This document shows positions 25,178-33,862 of a DNA stretch of 64,000 nucleotides, in pieces. Every line of letters begins with the position of its first letter. The first letter of the stretch is position 1. The notes under the pieces are model-generated. The model saw nothing but the letters and a program-made list of their open reading frames with translations. It had not been told where the DNA came from and did not search any database. Source of the stretch: Gammaproteobacteria bacterium (lineage in GTDB: Bacteria > Pseudomonadota > Gammaproteobacteria > Arenicellales > UBA868). Position numbers and translations under genes: made by a program. The DNA lies in contig JAKUQS010000014.1 in NCBI GenBank assembly GCA_022451485.1, forward strand, positions 1 through 64,000. Reading direction: 5' to 3'.

Positions 25178-26911
25178 ATGAAGGCAAATGAAATGACGGG
25201 CGGCGAAGCGTTGGCGCATATGTTGTTGGCGCATGAAGCGGGGCCGATATTTGGAATGGGGGGTTTTCAGTTGCTCCCGTTCTATGATGGGGCGCGACGG
25301 CTTGGGTTGCAGCATCATCTAATTAACGATGAACGATGTGGCGCTTTTGCGGCTGATGCCTATGCCAAGGTGACGGGGTGTGTTGGCCTTTGTGACGCAA
25401 CACTTGGTCCGGGCGCGACCAATCTTGTGACCGCGCTTATTGAGAGTTTGAACGCTGGGGTTCCAATTGTTGCGTTGGTGGGTAACACGCATCGATTGCA
25501 TTCTTGGAAGAACATGACTCAAGAAAGCAGGCAAGTCGAGATTCTGCGTCCTGCTGTTAAGGAAATTATCCGCATCGATCATATTGAGAGAATTCCCGAA
25601 CTCATTCGGCGAGCATTTGTTGTCGCAACAACCGGTCGCCCTGGGCCAGTGGTTGTCGACATACCCGAGGACATTGCACACGCGACATACCCCTTTGACG
25701 AGAGCTGGTTTGAAGTAGATCCCACTTATACGACGGCCCCTGCGCTGCGCACCAGACCGGCTGCTGAGAACCTTGCGGCTGCCGTCGAGTTACTCGTGGA
25801 AGCTGAGCGGCCGATCATGTTATGTGGTGGTGGTGTGCATATCAGTGGGGCAGCACAAATGATCACTCGGTTTGCCGAAGCTATCAATATGCCAGTTGCA
25901 CATACTATGAGTGGCAAGGGATCAATCGCTTGTACCAGCGTGCTCAACGCCGGTATTTTTGGCCGTTACGATCGAATCGCGAATCGACTGATTGACGAGT
26001 CAGATGTGCTGCTGGTGGTGGGTTGCAAGTTAGGAGAAATAGCGACCAAACGCTACACCTTGCCTGAGCCTGGAAAGAAGATCATCCATCTTGACATCGT
26101 GGCCGAAGAAATTGGCCGTACGGTCATTCCAAGCGTTAGCTTGTGGAGCGATGCTCGGGAAGGTATGGCAGATTTACTTAAAATGCTTCCACAAGATGTA
26201 CTCAAGGAAAGGCTTGCCGGATGGGCAGAAACTGTCGCGTCGCGAATGCAGCAGTGGCGTGCGGACGTCGCACCTAGGCTAACTTCCGCTGAAGTGCCCA
26301 TTAACATGGCGCGCTTGCTGCATGAGTTGAACCTGAACTTGCCAGACGATGCGAGTCTTGTCGCCGACGGTGGATTTGCTGCTCACTGGGCGGGGCTGCT
26401 GTATGACACGAAACGTGCCGGGCGTGGCTTTGTCCCCGATCGTGGGTTTGCCTCCATTGGTTATGGTGTGCCCGGTGGGATTGGAGCCACATTGGGCGCG
26501 GCGCAGCGTGGTCTGGGACCTGTTATCGCGTTGACTGGCGATGGTGGTTTCAACATGGTGCTCGGTGAACTCGAAACGGCTCGGCGTTTGAAATTAGCGT
26601 TTACCGTCATTGTGGTTAACAACGCGGCTTCCGGCTATGTGAAAGCATTGCAGCATCTGATGTATGGAAAGGATGCGTATCACGCATCTGAACTGTCTGA
26701 GACCAACTATGCCGATGTGGCTGAGGCGTTGGGTTGTCGGGGCATTCGTGTGGAATCGCCTGACGACGTTGGCGCGTCATTGCGAAGCGCAATGCAAGAA
26801 AAAGACCGACCAACAGTTTTGGATGTTGTTGTCACTCGGGATCCAGCGAGCATGTTGCCTGGTGTGGATAATCGAACTGCCAAGGTCAAGAAGGGCGATC
26901 GTGTGGCGTAA
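25178..26911 (+). CDS. TPP-dependent enzyme, acetolactate-synthase-like
   Basis: A 577-residue member of the acetolactate synthase/benzoylformate decarboxylase family with N-terminal pyrimidine-binding, central and C-terminal TPP domains. The catalytic glutamate is in NDERCGAFAADAYAK near residue 49. The TPP/Mg motif GDGGFNMVLGELETARRL begins near residue 450. The central domain carries a CGGGVHISGA segment. No regulatory small subunit is nearby, so biosynthetic acetolactate synthase is unlikely; a decarboxylase or carboligase in the same catabolic block is more plausible. The substrate is unknown. Confidence 0.88.
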   Translation: MKANEMTGGEALAHMLLAHEAGPIFGMGGFQLLPFYDGARRLGLQHHLINDERCGAFAADAYAKVTGCVGLCDATLGPGATNLVTALIESLNAGVPIVALVGNTHRLHSWKNMTQESRQVEILRPAVKEIIRIDHIERIPELIRRAFVVATTGRPGPVVVDIPEDIAHATYPFDESWFEVDPTYTTAPALRTRPAAENLAAAVELLVEAERPIMLCGGGVHISGAAQMITRFAEAINMPVAHTMSGKGSIACTSVLNAGIFGRYDRIANRLIDESDVLLVVGCKLGEIATKRYTLPEPGKKIIHLDIVAEEIGRTVIPSVSLWSDAREGMADLLKMLPQDVLKERLAGWAETVASRMQQWRADVAPRLTSAEVPINMARLLHELNLNLPDDASLVADGGFAAHWAGLLYDTKRAGRGFVPDRGFASIGYGVPGGIGATLGAAQRGLGPVIALTGDGGFNMVLGELETARRLKLAFTVIVVNNAASGYVKALQHLMYGKDAYHASELSETNYADVAEALGCRGIRVESPDDVGASLRSAMQEKDRPTVLDVVVTRDPASMLPGVDNRTAKVKKGDRVA

Positions 26912-26966
26912 ATCACGAAGGGACACTCGTCAGCCGTTCACAGATCAGGACTGACTCTCTCTTGCT

Positions 26967-28388
26967 TCAGTCAGCCTGTGGATGGATGGGCACATGCGAG
27001 GTGAGGTTGAAGATGCTTTCCATATGATGACATGCGCGCAGCAGATCACCTTCACCTCGGGCACGACCGATGACCTGCAGGCCGACCGGCAGGCCGCTTG
27101 CTGTCACTCCAACGGGTAGGCTCAACGCAGGACATCCGGTCATCGTGATCGCAAAGGTGATGGCGATCCAGTCGATGTAAGTATCGGTCGCTTGACCTGC
27201 AATCTCTTCTACGTATCGCAACTCGCGTGGAAAAGGCGGCACGGATACGGTTGGGCACAGTAGTAAGTCGTACTGCTCGAAAAATGTTGCCATCTGCTGG
27301 GTAATGCGTGTTCGCACCCGTTCGGCATCGCGTACATTGGCGGCGCTCAGTGCAAGGCCCTTTTCAATGTTCCAGATGATCTCCGGTGCGATCAGCTTTC
27401 GATGAGTTTTAAGCAAGGGCTCCATCATGCCGGCAAACAGATGGGCGCGCAGGGTTTGAAAGGCATCGATCACACCGGAGAAATCTGGGCTTACCGAGTG
27501 GACATCGGCACCAAGTTCAGTGAAACGTTGCGCGGCATTGGCGCAGATCGTGGCAATTTCTGGCTCCATCGGCACGGCACCGAGATCGGGGCTGAAGGCA
27601 ACCCGTTTGGGTAGCCCCGTATCACCCAGTTGTTCACGGAAACTGCGATGAGGGGAATCAAAAGACAACGGATCATCTGGGTGCTGGCCGGCTCCTCCAT
27701 CTAACATCAGTGCCACGTCTTCGACACAGCGACCCATGGGACCTTCCACCCATAGCGTGTCAAAAGAAGGGAGGCGTTGGCCGCGGGGCACGCGCCCAGG
27801 ACTGGGCCTTAGGCCGACAACGCCGTTGAAACTGGCCGGCACACGTAGGCTGCCACCCAGGTCGTTACCGGTTGCTAGGAAAACCATGCCGGTTGCCAGT
27901 GCGACCGCTGAGCCGCCGGAGGAACCGCCGGCACTCATGTTGCGATTCCATGGGTTCAGCGTATGACCAAAAACCGGGTTAAACGTGTGTGCACCCGCCC
28001 ATTCCGGCACGTTGGCTTTGCCGATAGGAATAGCGCCAGCCGCTTCGAGCTGTGCGACGGTGGCATCAGAGATGTTCGGCACGTTGGTAGCAAAAATTGG
28101 AGAGCCATAGGTTGTTTTGACACCGGCCAGGTCGTTGTAATCTTTCACCGCTAGGGGCAATCCCCAGAGTGCTCCCCGTTTGGCCACGGGTACCTGGTCT
28201 TTTGTCAGTTGCGCAGCCCGATCATGAGCGGCTTCCAAGCACAGGGTCGGCAGTGCATTAACGATCGGATTCACCGCAGCGATTCTCTCCGCAACGGCAT
28301 TGAATACATCGAGCGGAGAAAGATCACCCCGGTCCAATTGGCGGCGGACTTCGCTGGCGCTGAGCGCAATGAGTTCGTTGTTGTTCAC
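26967..28388 (-). CDS. Amidase-signature hydrolase
   Basis: A second amidase-signature enzyme, about 470-500 residues. Catalytic Lys is in LPLAVKDYND, the Ser loop is AGGSSGGSAVALATG, and the nucleophile region is GNDLGGSLRVPASF. It differs clearly from the amidase at 3884, so the two are not recent copies. The frame is open to 28478, but the first 30 residues look unlike the family; GTG 28388 (VNNNELIALSA) gives a normal start. It is divergent from the N-carbamoyl hydrolase-like gene, which suggests amide or ureide breakdown. Confidence 0.88.
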   Translation of the reverse strand: MNNNELIALSASEVRRQLDRGDLSPLDVFNAVAERIAAVNPIVNALPTLCLEAAHDRAAQLTKDQVPVAKRGALWGLPLAVKDYNDLAGVKTTYGSPIFATNVPNISDATVAQLEAAGAIPIGKANVPEWAGAHTFNPVFGHTLNPWNRNMSAGGSSGGSAVALATGMVFLATGNDLGGSLRVPASFNGVVGLRPSPGRVPRGQRLPSFDTLWVEGPMGRCVEDVALMLDGGAGQHPDDPLSFDSPHRSFREQLGDTGLPKRVAFSPDLGAVPMEPEIATICANAAQRFTELGADVHSVSPDFSGVIDAFQTLRAHLFAGMMEPLLKTHRKLIAPEIIWNIEKGLALSAANVRDAERVRTRITQQMATFFEQYDLLLCPTVSVPPFPRELRYVEEIAGQATDTYIDWIAITFAITMTGCPALSLPVGVTASGLPVGLQVIGRARGEGDLLRACHHMESIFNLTSHVPIHPQAD

Positions 28389-28555
28389 AGTGTGGTTATT
28401 CCAGACTAGTTCAGTGCAGACAATGCGACTGCTGTGATGTTGTAATCCCGATGGTATAGTGTTTTTTGCAGATACCACAGTAGTGACGGGTGCGCGAGCC
28501 TTGGTGTGATCCCGTTAGCGGCTGATTAATCTCTGAAACTGCGGATGGGTTCAAT

Positions 28556-29782
28556 ATGCCTTTGATCAATAGTGAGCGCTTGTTATCGGATCTTCGTCAC
28601 CTGCGTACGATCGGTGCGGTGGGCCCGGGGGTGGTACGCCCCGCATTTTCTGCCGCTGATATGGCGGCTCGTGACTGGCTCCGCTCGCAGTTTGGGGAGG
28701 CGGGTCTCACTACCGCGATCGATGGGGTTGGAAATGTCATAGGAAAGTCTGCCAACACGGGTCCTGCAATGCTGATCGGTTCACACTCCGATACGCAGCC
28801 AACGGGAGGTTGGTTGGATGGTGCATTGGGAGTGATTTACGGTCTCGAAGTCGCCCGCGCCTTGGCCGAGGATGCCTCAACCCGCCATCTTGCGGTGGAT
28901 GTGGTTTCCCTTCAGGACGAGGAATCCAGATTCTATGGGTGCCTTGGCAGCCGTTCGTTATGTGGATTGCTACCACCCGACGCCATCAGTCAGGCGGTGG
29001 ATAAGGACGGCGTTAAATTGCCAGACGCACTTCGTGATGCCGGTCTTGAAAACGTGCCACATGAAGCCTTAGATGTCAGCCGTTACCGGGGATTTCTTGA
29101 AGCACACATTGAACAGGGTCCACATTTAGAGGCTGCCGGCAACCGCGTCGGCGTGGTCGACTCGATCGTTGGTCTTGGGGGTCGACACTTTCGTTTCATC
29201 GGACAGCAGAATCACGCAGGGACCACGATGATGTCGATTCGAAAAGATGCGGCCACCGCACTTTTTGCGCTCGCCCAGGGCATCAACGATGCATTTGCTG
29301 GCATCGCAGGGCCGCGTTCTGTGTGGACCATGGGCCGGGTCGAGGTGCGACCCGGCGCTGCTTCCATCGTGCCGGGGTATGCCGAATTGGAACTCCAATA
29401 CCGTGACCCATCGATGACCATGCTGGATGCGTTTGAAGCTGAAGTGGACCGGCTGGTGAATGAGATTCGCTCCCGAGACCAGGCGATGGTCGAGATGTCA
29501 CCGTCACGCGAACGTGTCGTCCCGGTCACGATGGACGCAACACTGCGTGTGCATCTTGCGTCGGCGGCCCAAAATCATACGCCCGGGCAGTGGGTTGAGA
29601 TGCCCAGCGGTGCGTACCACGATGCCGGTGTCATGGCAGCATTACTGCCTACGGCCATGTTATTTATTCCGTCGATAGGTGGAGTCAGCCATGATTTTTC
29701 AGAGAACAGTCACGATGAGGATATTGTTATTGGCTGTCAGGTCTTGGCAGATGCGACTGCTGCGATGCTGTTGGATAACTAG
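28556..29782 (+). CDS. M20 Zn-dependent hydrolase (N-carbamoyl-amino acid hydrolase/allantoate amidohydrolase type)
   Basis: A 408-residue hydrolase of the hydantoinase/carbamoylase subfamily of M20. Ligands are His in GSHSDTQP, Asp in GGWLDGALGV, the Glu pair in QDEESRF, His in EAHIEQGPHLE and the late His in GGVSHDFSE. The substrate-binding segment AGTTMMSIRKDA is present. These enzymes split N-carbamoyl amino acids, ureidoglycolate-type ureides or N-acyl amino acids to amine and acid. The divergent amidase next door fits a shared route. The exact substrate cannot be decided. Confidence 0.92.
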   Translation: MPLINSERLLSDLRHLRTIGAVGPGVVRPAFSAADMAARDWLRSQFGEAGLTTAIDGVGNVIGKSANTGPAMLIGSHSDTQPTGGWLDGALGVIYGLEVARALAEDASTRHLAVDVVSLQDEESRFYGCLGSRSLCGLLPPDAISQAVDKDGVKLPDALRDAGLENVPHEALDVSRYRGFLEAHIEQGPHLEAAGNRVGVVDSIVGLGGRHFRFIGQQNHAGTTMMSIRKDAATALFALAQGINDAFAGIAGPRSVWTMGRVEVRPGAASIVPGYAELELQYRDPSMTMLDAFEAEVDRLVNEIRSRDQAMVEMSPSRERVVPVTMDATLRVHLASAAQNHTPGQWVEMPSGAYHDAGVMAALLPTAMLFIPSIGGVSHDFSENSHDEDIVIGCQVLADATAAMLLDN

Positions 29783-29834
29783 CGGAAAGTCGCACCCATG
29801 CATCTAACTGCACAACGGTTGGCATCTTTAGTGA

Positions 29835-30440
29835 GTGATGCCGGTCAGCGGTTTTGAGTCTCACGCGATGCCTGCAGAACTGCCGCCACTAGTTACGCTT
29901 GGAAATCCTCGCTTGTCGCAGCCGTCGATGCCTGTGGCGGTGAATCAGATAGTCAATGATGATTTTCAATCGCGATTGAGGACATTGCGTTTAGGCCTGG
30001 AGCATCATGGCGCTAATGGCATCGCTGCGCCTCAGCTGGGATGGTTCGAGCGTTATTTGCTGATGCGTGATCCATCTAATGGGGGTGATCTGATCTACTG
30101 GATCAATCCACAGCTAAAAATTCTTAGCGCGGATCTTGTGTGGTATTGGGAAGGATGTCTCTCGGTGCCGGGCATTAAGGCTTACGTCGGTCGGCCATCA
30201 GCGGTTTCGGTCGCTGGTTTTGATGAGAACGGCGAGGTAATCGAGCGATTTTTCGACGGTTGGGAGGCGCACCTTTTTCAGCACGAGTTTGACCATCTTG
30301 ACGGTATCCTGTTCCCTTATCGGGTGGCTGATCCGCGACACATGGTGAGCGCAACGGAATTCGACCGGCGTGGCGATTGGCCCGAGGATTGGCCCTTGCC
30401 CGGGGCGAAGCATGCACCGGTTCGAATAGTGAATGACTGA
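29835..30440 (+). CDS. Peptide deformylase-family protein (divergent)
   Basis: A 201-residue metallohydrolase with all three deformylase motifs: GIAAPQLGW near residue 58, EGCLSVPG near 113 and QHEFDHLDG near 152. The Cys and two His metal ligands and the catalytic Glu are therefore present. It is longer than standard Def at the N-terminus and is not beside fmt, so it is likely a second isoform rather than the housekeeping enzyme. Starts at GTG 29835, ATG 29838 or ATG 29868 are possible. Its last 8 bases overlap the cupin gene. Confidence 0.88.
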   Translation: MMPVSGFESHAMPAELPPLVTLGNPRLSQPSMPVAVNQIVNDDFQSRLRTLRLGLEHHGANGIAAPQLGWFERYLLMRDPSNGGDLIYWINPQLKILSADLVWYWEGCLSVPGIKAYVGRPSAVSVAGFDENGEVIERFFDGWEAHLFQHEFDHLDGILFPYRVADPRHMVSATEFDRRGDWPEDWPLPGAKHAPVRIVND

Positions 30441-30981
30441 TACAAACACAACCCGCTCTTTTCTCAGAGGGGTTGCCAGTGCGATGGTCTTTTGTGCGGA
30501 ACATCCAGAGCCTCTTGAGGGGGCGCAGCGGTTCCTTACGCAGGTTGTCGATGTGCCGCTGTTAGCGTTCGATGCCAGTCACCTTGGGGTGTTGGATTCC
30601 CTGTCGCAGGTGTCAGATACCGGACTCGCCAGGCGCTTTCAGAATATTGCGTTGACTTTGCCGTGGGTCGAGTCGCACCGAATGCCGGGCATGGGAGACA
30701 AAGCGGCGCTGTGTGATCTTAATGCCGTGTTTCAATTCAAGGGGATTACGGTGGGTTTGTTGTATCTCAACAAGAATGTTGAATATCCACAACACGATCA
30801 TGCCCCGCAAGAACTGTACTTGGTATTGTCGGGTACTGCCGCTTGGCGCTATGGTGGTAACGAAGATTATAAAACCGTGCCGCCAGGTAATCTTATCTAC
30901 AATCAGCCGTTCGATTTGCACGGAGTGCGTAATGGTGGCACGCCGCTGGTGGCACTATATGTCTTGTGGGGTTTTGACTGA
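30433..30981 (+). CDS. DMSP-lyase-like cupin (DddL/DddQ type)
   Basis: A 182-residue protein whose C-terminal half is a cupin resembling dimethylsulfoniopropionate lyases. Motif 1 is YPQHDHAPQELYLVLSG, which fits HxHx3Ex6G, with the Tyr after Glu that DddQ/DddL use. Motif 2 has PPGN, then QPFDLHGVRN with the third His, and LVALYVLWG follows. Residues 1-90 are the helical N-terminal part also seen in that family. DMSP lyases form acrylate and dimethylsulfide. No other ddd gene is visible, so the activity is a prediction. It is translationally coupled to the deformylase-like gene. Confidence 0.7.
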   Translation: MTDTNTTRSFLRGVASAMVFCAEHPEPLEGAQRFLTQVVDVPLLAFDASHLGVLDSLSQVSDTGLARRFQNIALTLPWVESHRMPGMGDKAALCDLNAVFQFKGITVGLLYLNKNVEYPQHDHAPQELYLVLSGTAAWRYGGNEDYKTVPPGNLIYNQPFDLHGVRNGGTPLVALYVLWGFD

Positions 30982-30996
30982 TTATTTAATGCCACT

Positions 30997-31386
30997 ATGA
31001 ACCGATTACCCCCTGCCAGGATTTCGCTTTGGCTATTAATCGGATTGACTGCGTTTGCATTTTGCGCAGCAGGGTTTCTTAAACTACTTGGCGATGAGAT
31101 GTACAGTAATTCGCTTAATGTCATGGGGTTGCCCGATATATTTGGCGATGTGATTGGTTGTTGCGAGATTGCTGGTGCCATCGGTCTTTTTGTTCGTCGC
31201 CTGAGAGCGGTCGCGGCTGCCGGCTTGGCTAGCATCATGGTCGGTGCTGTTGGGTATCATTTGCATTATGAGTCGCTGGCAGAAGCGGTGCCGGCAGTGA
31301 TTTTGTTGGTCTTCTCGGTGATCATCGTCTTTGCCTGTCGGCGGGACAACATTCTGTATCGGACCGACTCAACGGACACGGCCTGA
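30997..31386 (+). CDS. DoxX-like membrane protein
   Basis: A 129-residue inner-membrane protein with four hydrophobic helices. It has the DoxX-type features FLKLLGDEMYSN and DVIGCCEIAGAIGLFVRRLR. DoxX-family proteins are often linked to quinone or oxidoreductase chemistry, but this one has no specific partner. It begins 15 bases after the DMSP-lyase-like cupin, so it may share its transcript. The last 18 bases overlap the 3' end of the convergent YczE-type gene. Confidence 0.8.
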   Translation: MNRLPPARISLWLLIGLTAFAFCAAGFLKLLGDEMYSNSLNVMGLPDIFGDVIGCCEIAGAIGLFVRRLRAVAAAGLASIMVGAVGYHLHYESLAEAVPAVILLVFSVIIVFACRRDNILYRTDSTDTA

Positions 31387-31998
31387 CGCGCTTCGCTTGC
31401 AGATACCTTGATCAAGGCGGGTGACCCATGACAGGCAAACGGCCAACACAGGACCGATGCCAAAGGCAAACAGTAATGTGCCGATGCCAACGACGCCGCC
31501 CAATAACCAACCCGCGACCAGGACACTGATTTCAAGACAGGTGCGGACGCGAGCAATTGGGATCCGTGTGATGCGTTGCAAACCGGTCATTAGTCCATCG
31601 CGGGGTCCTGGACCGAGGTTGCCAGTTAGGTAGAAGGCACAGCCGATGCCGTTGAGAATGATTCCCGCAATAACCTGAACAATCCCAAGTAGTTGATTCT
31701 GTGGTGTTGGCAGGTATGGGAGCATGACATCGATGGCGACGGATACGATGACAACATTGAACAGGGTGCCAAGTCCTGGACGTTCGCGCAGCGGTATCCA
31801 CAGTGCGAGCACAACAAGACCAAGGACCAGCACCGCGGTACCGATGGACCAGTGTGTTTGCAGTGCAATTCCCTGGGCCAGCGTTGTCCATGGACTGACG
31901 CCTAGCCCTGACGCGATGGCCAGTGCGTGCCCGGTTCCAAACACCCAGTTGCCTGCCAAGACGATCATTAGGGTACGCATACTGGGCCGTAAGACCAT
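31369..31998 (-). CDS. YczE/YitT-type multi-spanning membrane protein
   Basis: About 210 residues with five or six membrane helices. The family hallmarks are LGVSPWTTLAQGI in the first loop and GPGPRDGLMTGLQRITRIPIARVR in the middle. Members are of unknown function and are often next to regulators. The frame is open to 32082, but the first 28 residues are Ser/Pro-rich and unlike the family, so ATG 31998 or 31980 is more likely. It overlaps the DoxX-like gene at the 3' end. Confidence 0.82.
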   Translation of the reverse strand: MVLRPSMRTLMIVLAGNWVFGTGHALAIASGLGVSPWTTLAQGIALQTHWSIGTAVLVLGLVVLALWIPLRERPGLGTLFNVVIVSVAIDVMLPYLPTPQNQLLGIVQVIAGIILNGIGCAFYLTGNLGPGPRDGLMTGLQRITRIPIARVRTCLEISVLVAGWLLGGVVGIGTLLFAFGIGPVLAVCLSWVTRLDQGICKRSASGRVR

Positions 31999-32082
31999 TG
32001 GATGCGGTGCGCTCCACGAAGTGGTCGGCAGTGAGTGGGCGGGGCGTAGCAACGAGCGCCAGTTGAGGTTTGGGAAGTTCAA

Positions 32083-32406
32083 GGCACTGTTTAGTGATGG
32101 GTGCCGCTTAAAGTGGGAACGTCATGTTAGGGTTTTCACCTGTAGACGACTTAGCATTATCGTCGGTTTATTCGGGCGCCCAGTGGTTGGAGCACTCGTT
32201 GATGGCATCTGCTTTGTTACGATCTGGCGCCGGGCATTATTACTCGGATTTCTTCGAATTCATCCGTCAATGGGGAAACCGGACGCTATCCTCGGGTAGG
32301 GTGGAAGTCAAACTATGGATTGCGCTGCGCGATACCATGAGGGAAGGCAGAGCACATCTGTTACTGTCAACATGACACAACAGACAATGCAGGAGCACGA
32401 AAGCGC
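32083..32406. other. Intergenic region with one doubtful small frame
   Basis: The region between divergent genes presumably holds both promoters. A plus-strand frame of 83 codons (32124-32375) is open with ordinary codon use but lacks a ribosome site and any motif I know. AGGAG at about 32390 serves the phosphoesterase start. Confidence 0.3.
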
Positions 32407-33492
32407 ATGACAGGACAGTCGGTATCACGGTGGAAACGCGTGGTTGTATTCTGGCTGTTTGTTCTAGTGGCCGCTTACGCGGCTTATGTCTATCCGGTGG
32501 TTTCGATCAGTCGTTGGTTAGGTTACCCGCAATGGGTGTCATGGCCAGTCACGATCGGGCTGTGGGGGTTGGTTGTCCTGGGGTTGTGGTGCTCATTTCG
32601 CGGCCACCTGCGCATGATCAAATCCCTGTGGGTTCACTGGATGGGAATTGGATTTGTTTTCTTTTCAGTTTGTGTCGTTTACCAACTGCTTTGCCTACTA
32701 TTGCCTATCGATAATCGCCTGGGTGTGGTGGGCGTGATATCCATTGGTGTTTTGTTGTCATTGCTGTCGTTGTTTAATGGACAGCGCATCGTGGTCAAGA
32801 GAAATTATTGTGTTTCTCCTAAATTGACCCGTCCTTTTCGACTGGTTCAGTTGAGTGATGTGCATATAGGTTCTCGCAGTGGCCGTTATCTGGCTCGTGT
32901 GGTTGACCGAGTCAACGCGCTGGGGCCTGACGCCGTTGCGATCACCGGAGACCTGGTTGATACGGAGACGGTGGGGGAGACCGAACTCGCTGCTCTTAAA
33001 AAGGTTGGCGCACCGACTTTCCTATCTATTGGCAATCATGAACGGTATGTCGGCCTTGACGCATTGCAACCCCTGGTAGAGTCGCTGGGGGTAACGGTGT
33101 TGCGCCAAGGCAGCCAAGTGATCGGTGAGATACAGTTGATCGGTATTGATGATGCAGAGTCATCGGACCAGGTTGCAGTGCAATTGCCTTTGATCGAGCG
33201 TTGCGGTGGAAAGTACAACGTATTGCTCTACCACCGACCACTTGGGTGGCTGGATGCTTTTGCGGGGGGCATCGACCTGATGTTGTCGGGTCACACTCAC
33301 AATGGACAGATTTCCCCCTTCAACTGGTTGGTACGCGCGCAGTTCAGTCGTATTCATGGTTTCTATCCTGCGAGCAGCGGGACAGGCCAACATTACGTTT
33401 CGCCGGGTACGGGCACTTGGGGACCAGTGATGCGTCTGGGTTCACACAACGAGATTACGGTTTTTGATTTGGGGCCGACCGGGGATGCTTAA
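32407..33492 (+). CDS. Membrane-anchored metallophosphoesterase
   Basis: A 361-residue calcineurin-like phosphoesterase. Four hydrophobic helices occupy about residues 10-125, followed by the catalytic domain. The metal motifs are LSDVHIG, ITGDLVD, IGNHE and SGHTHNGQ. This layout matches the YkuE/YaeI-like group, some of which act on lipid-linked phosphates such as UDP-diacylglucosamine; that activity is only a guess here. Its stop overlaps the ATG (33485) of the interrupted DUF167 gene. Confidence 0.9.
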   Translation: MTGQSVSRWKRVVVFWLFVLVAAYAAYVYPVVSISRWLGYPQWVSWPVTIGLWGLVVLGLWCSFRGHLRMIKSLWVHWMGIGFVFFSVCVVYQLLCLLLPIDNRLGVVGVISIGVLLSLLSLFNGQRIVVKRNYCVSPKLTRPFRLVQLSDVHIGSRSGRYLARVVDRVNALGPDAVAITGDLVDTETVGETELAALKKVGAPTFLSIGNHERYVGLDALQPLVESLGVTVLRQGSQVIGEIQLIGIDDAESSDQVAVQLPLIERCGGKYNVLLYHRPLGWLDAFAGGIDLMLSGHTHNGQISPFNWLVRAQFSRIHGFYPASSGTGQHYVSPGTGTWGPVMRLGSHNEITVFDLGPTGDA

Positions 33493-33787
33493 ACAGGTTG
33501 AGGAAGCGCGCTGCTGTTGTCGAGGCGATAGCAATGTGATTGAGTTGCGAATCAGAGTAATCCCAAGGGCTCATCAGGCTGCTTGGGGGTCGGCACGTGG
33601 AGATTGACTGGTCATTCGGATTAACAGTCCGCCAACGCAGGGTAAGGCAAACGCGCGGCCGCGACACTTTCTCGCTGCCGCATTTGCTTTTCGACAAAGG
33701 GATGTGGCGTTAGTCAACGGAGAACATCACCAGGACAAGGTGATCCGTATTCATGGAGCCCGTATGATTCCCGCGGCATTGTCGTGA
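33485..33787 (+). pseudogene. yggU: DUF167/YggU-family gene interrupted by an in-frame TGA
   Basis: ATG 33485 overlaps the phosphoesterase stop and opens a 100-codon frame that ends at TGA 33785-33787, but codon 41 is TGA (33605-33607). The translation before it ends VIPRAHQAAWGSARGD. After it comes LVIRINSPPTQGKANA, then VALVNGEHHQDKVIRIHG. This is the whole DUF167 fold in one frame, including the hallmark PPxxGKAN. Family members usually have GDRL at the interruption, so one C-to-T change of CGA explains it. It is a fresh pseudogene, a recoded gene or a sequence error. Confidence 0.75.
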
Positions 33788-33862
33788 ATCAAACAAGTGA
33801 TGAAGTGGCTGCTAGACTGCGGCGAGGCCAGAAGATGTATCTCGGGGACAGCGAGTGAAGCA

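Noticed and set aside
32124-32375. 83-codon plus-strand frame before the metallophosphoesterase
   Set aside because: It is open and has ordinary codon use, but has no ribosome site and no motif, and lies where divergent promoters are expected.
33605-33607. TGA read as selenocysteine in the DUF167 gene
   Set aside because: No selenoprotein of this family is known to me, no convincing SECIS-like hairpin was seen directly after the codon, and family members usually have Arg there.
33455-33697. 80-codon minus-strand frame over the DUF167 region
   Set aside because: It is a shadow of the interrupted DUF167 frame on the opposite strand and has no family features.
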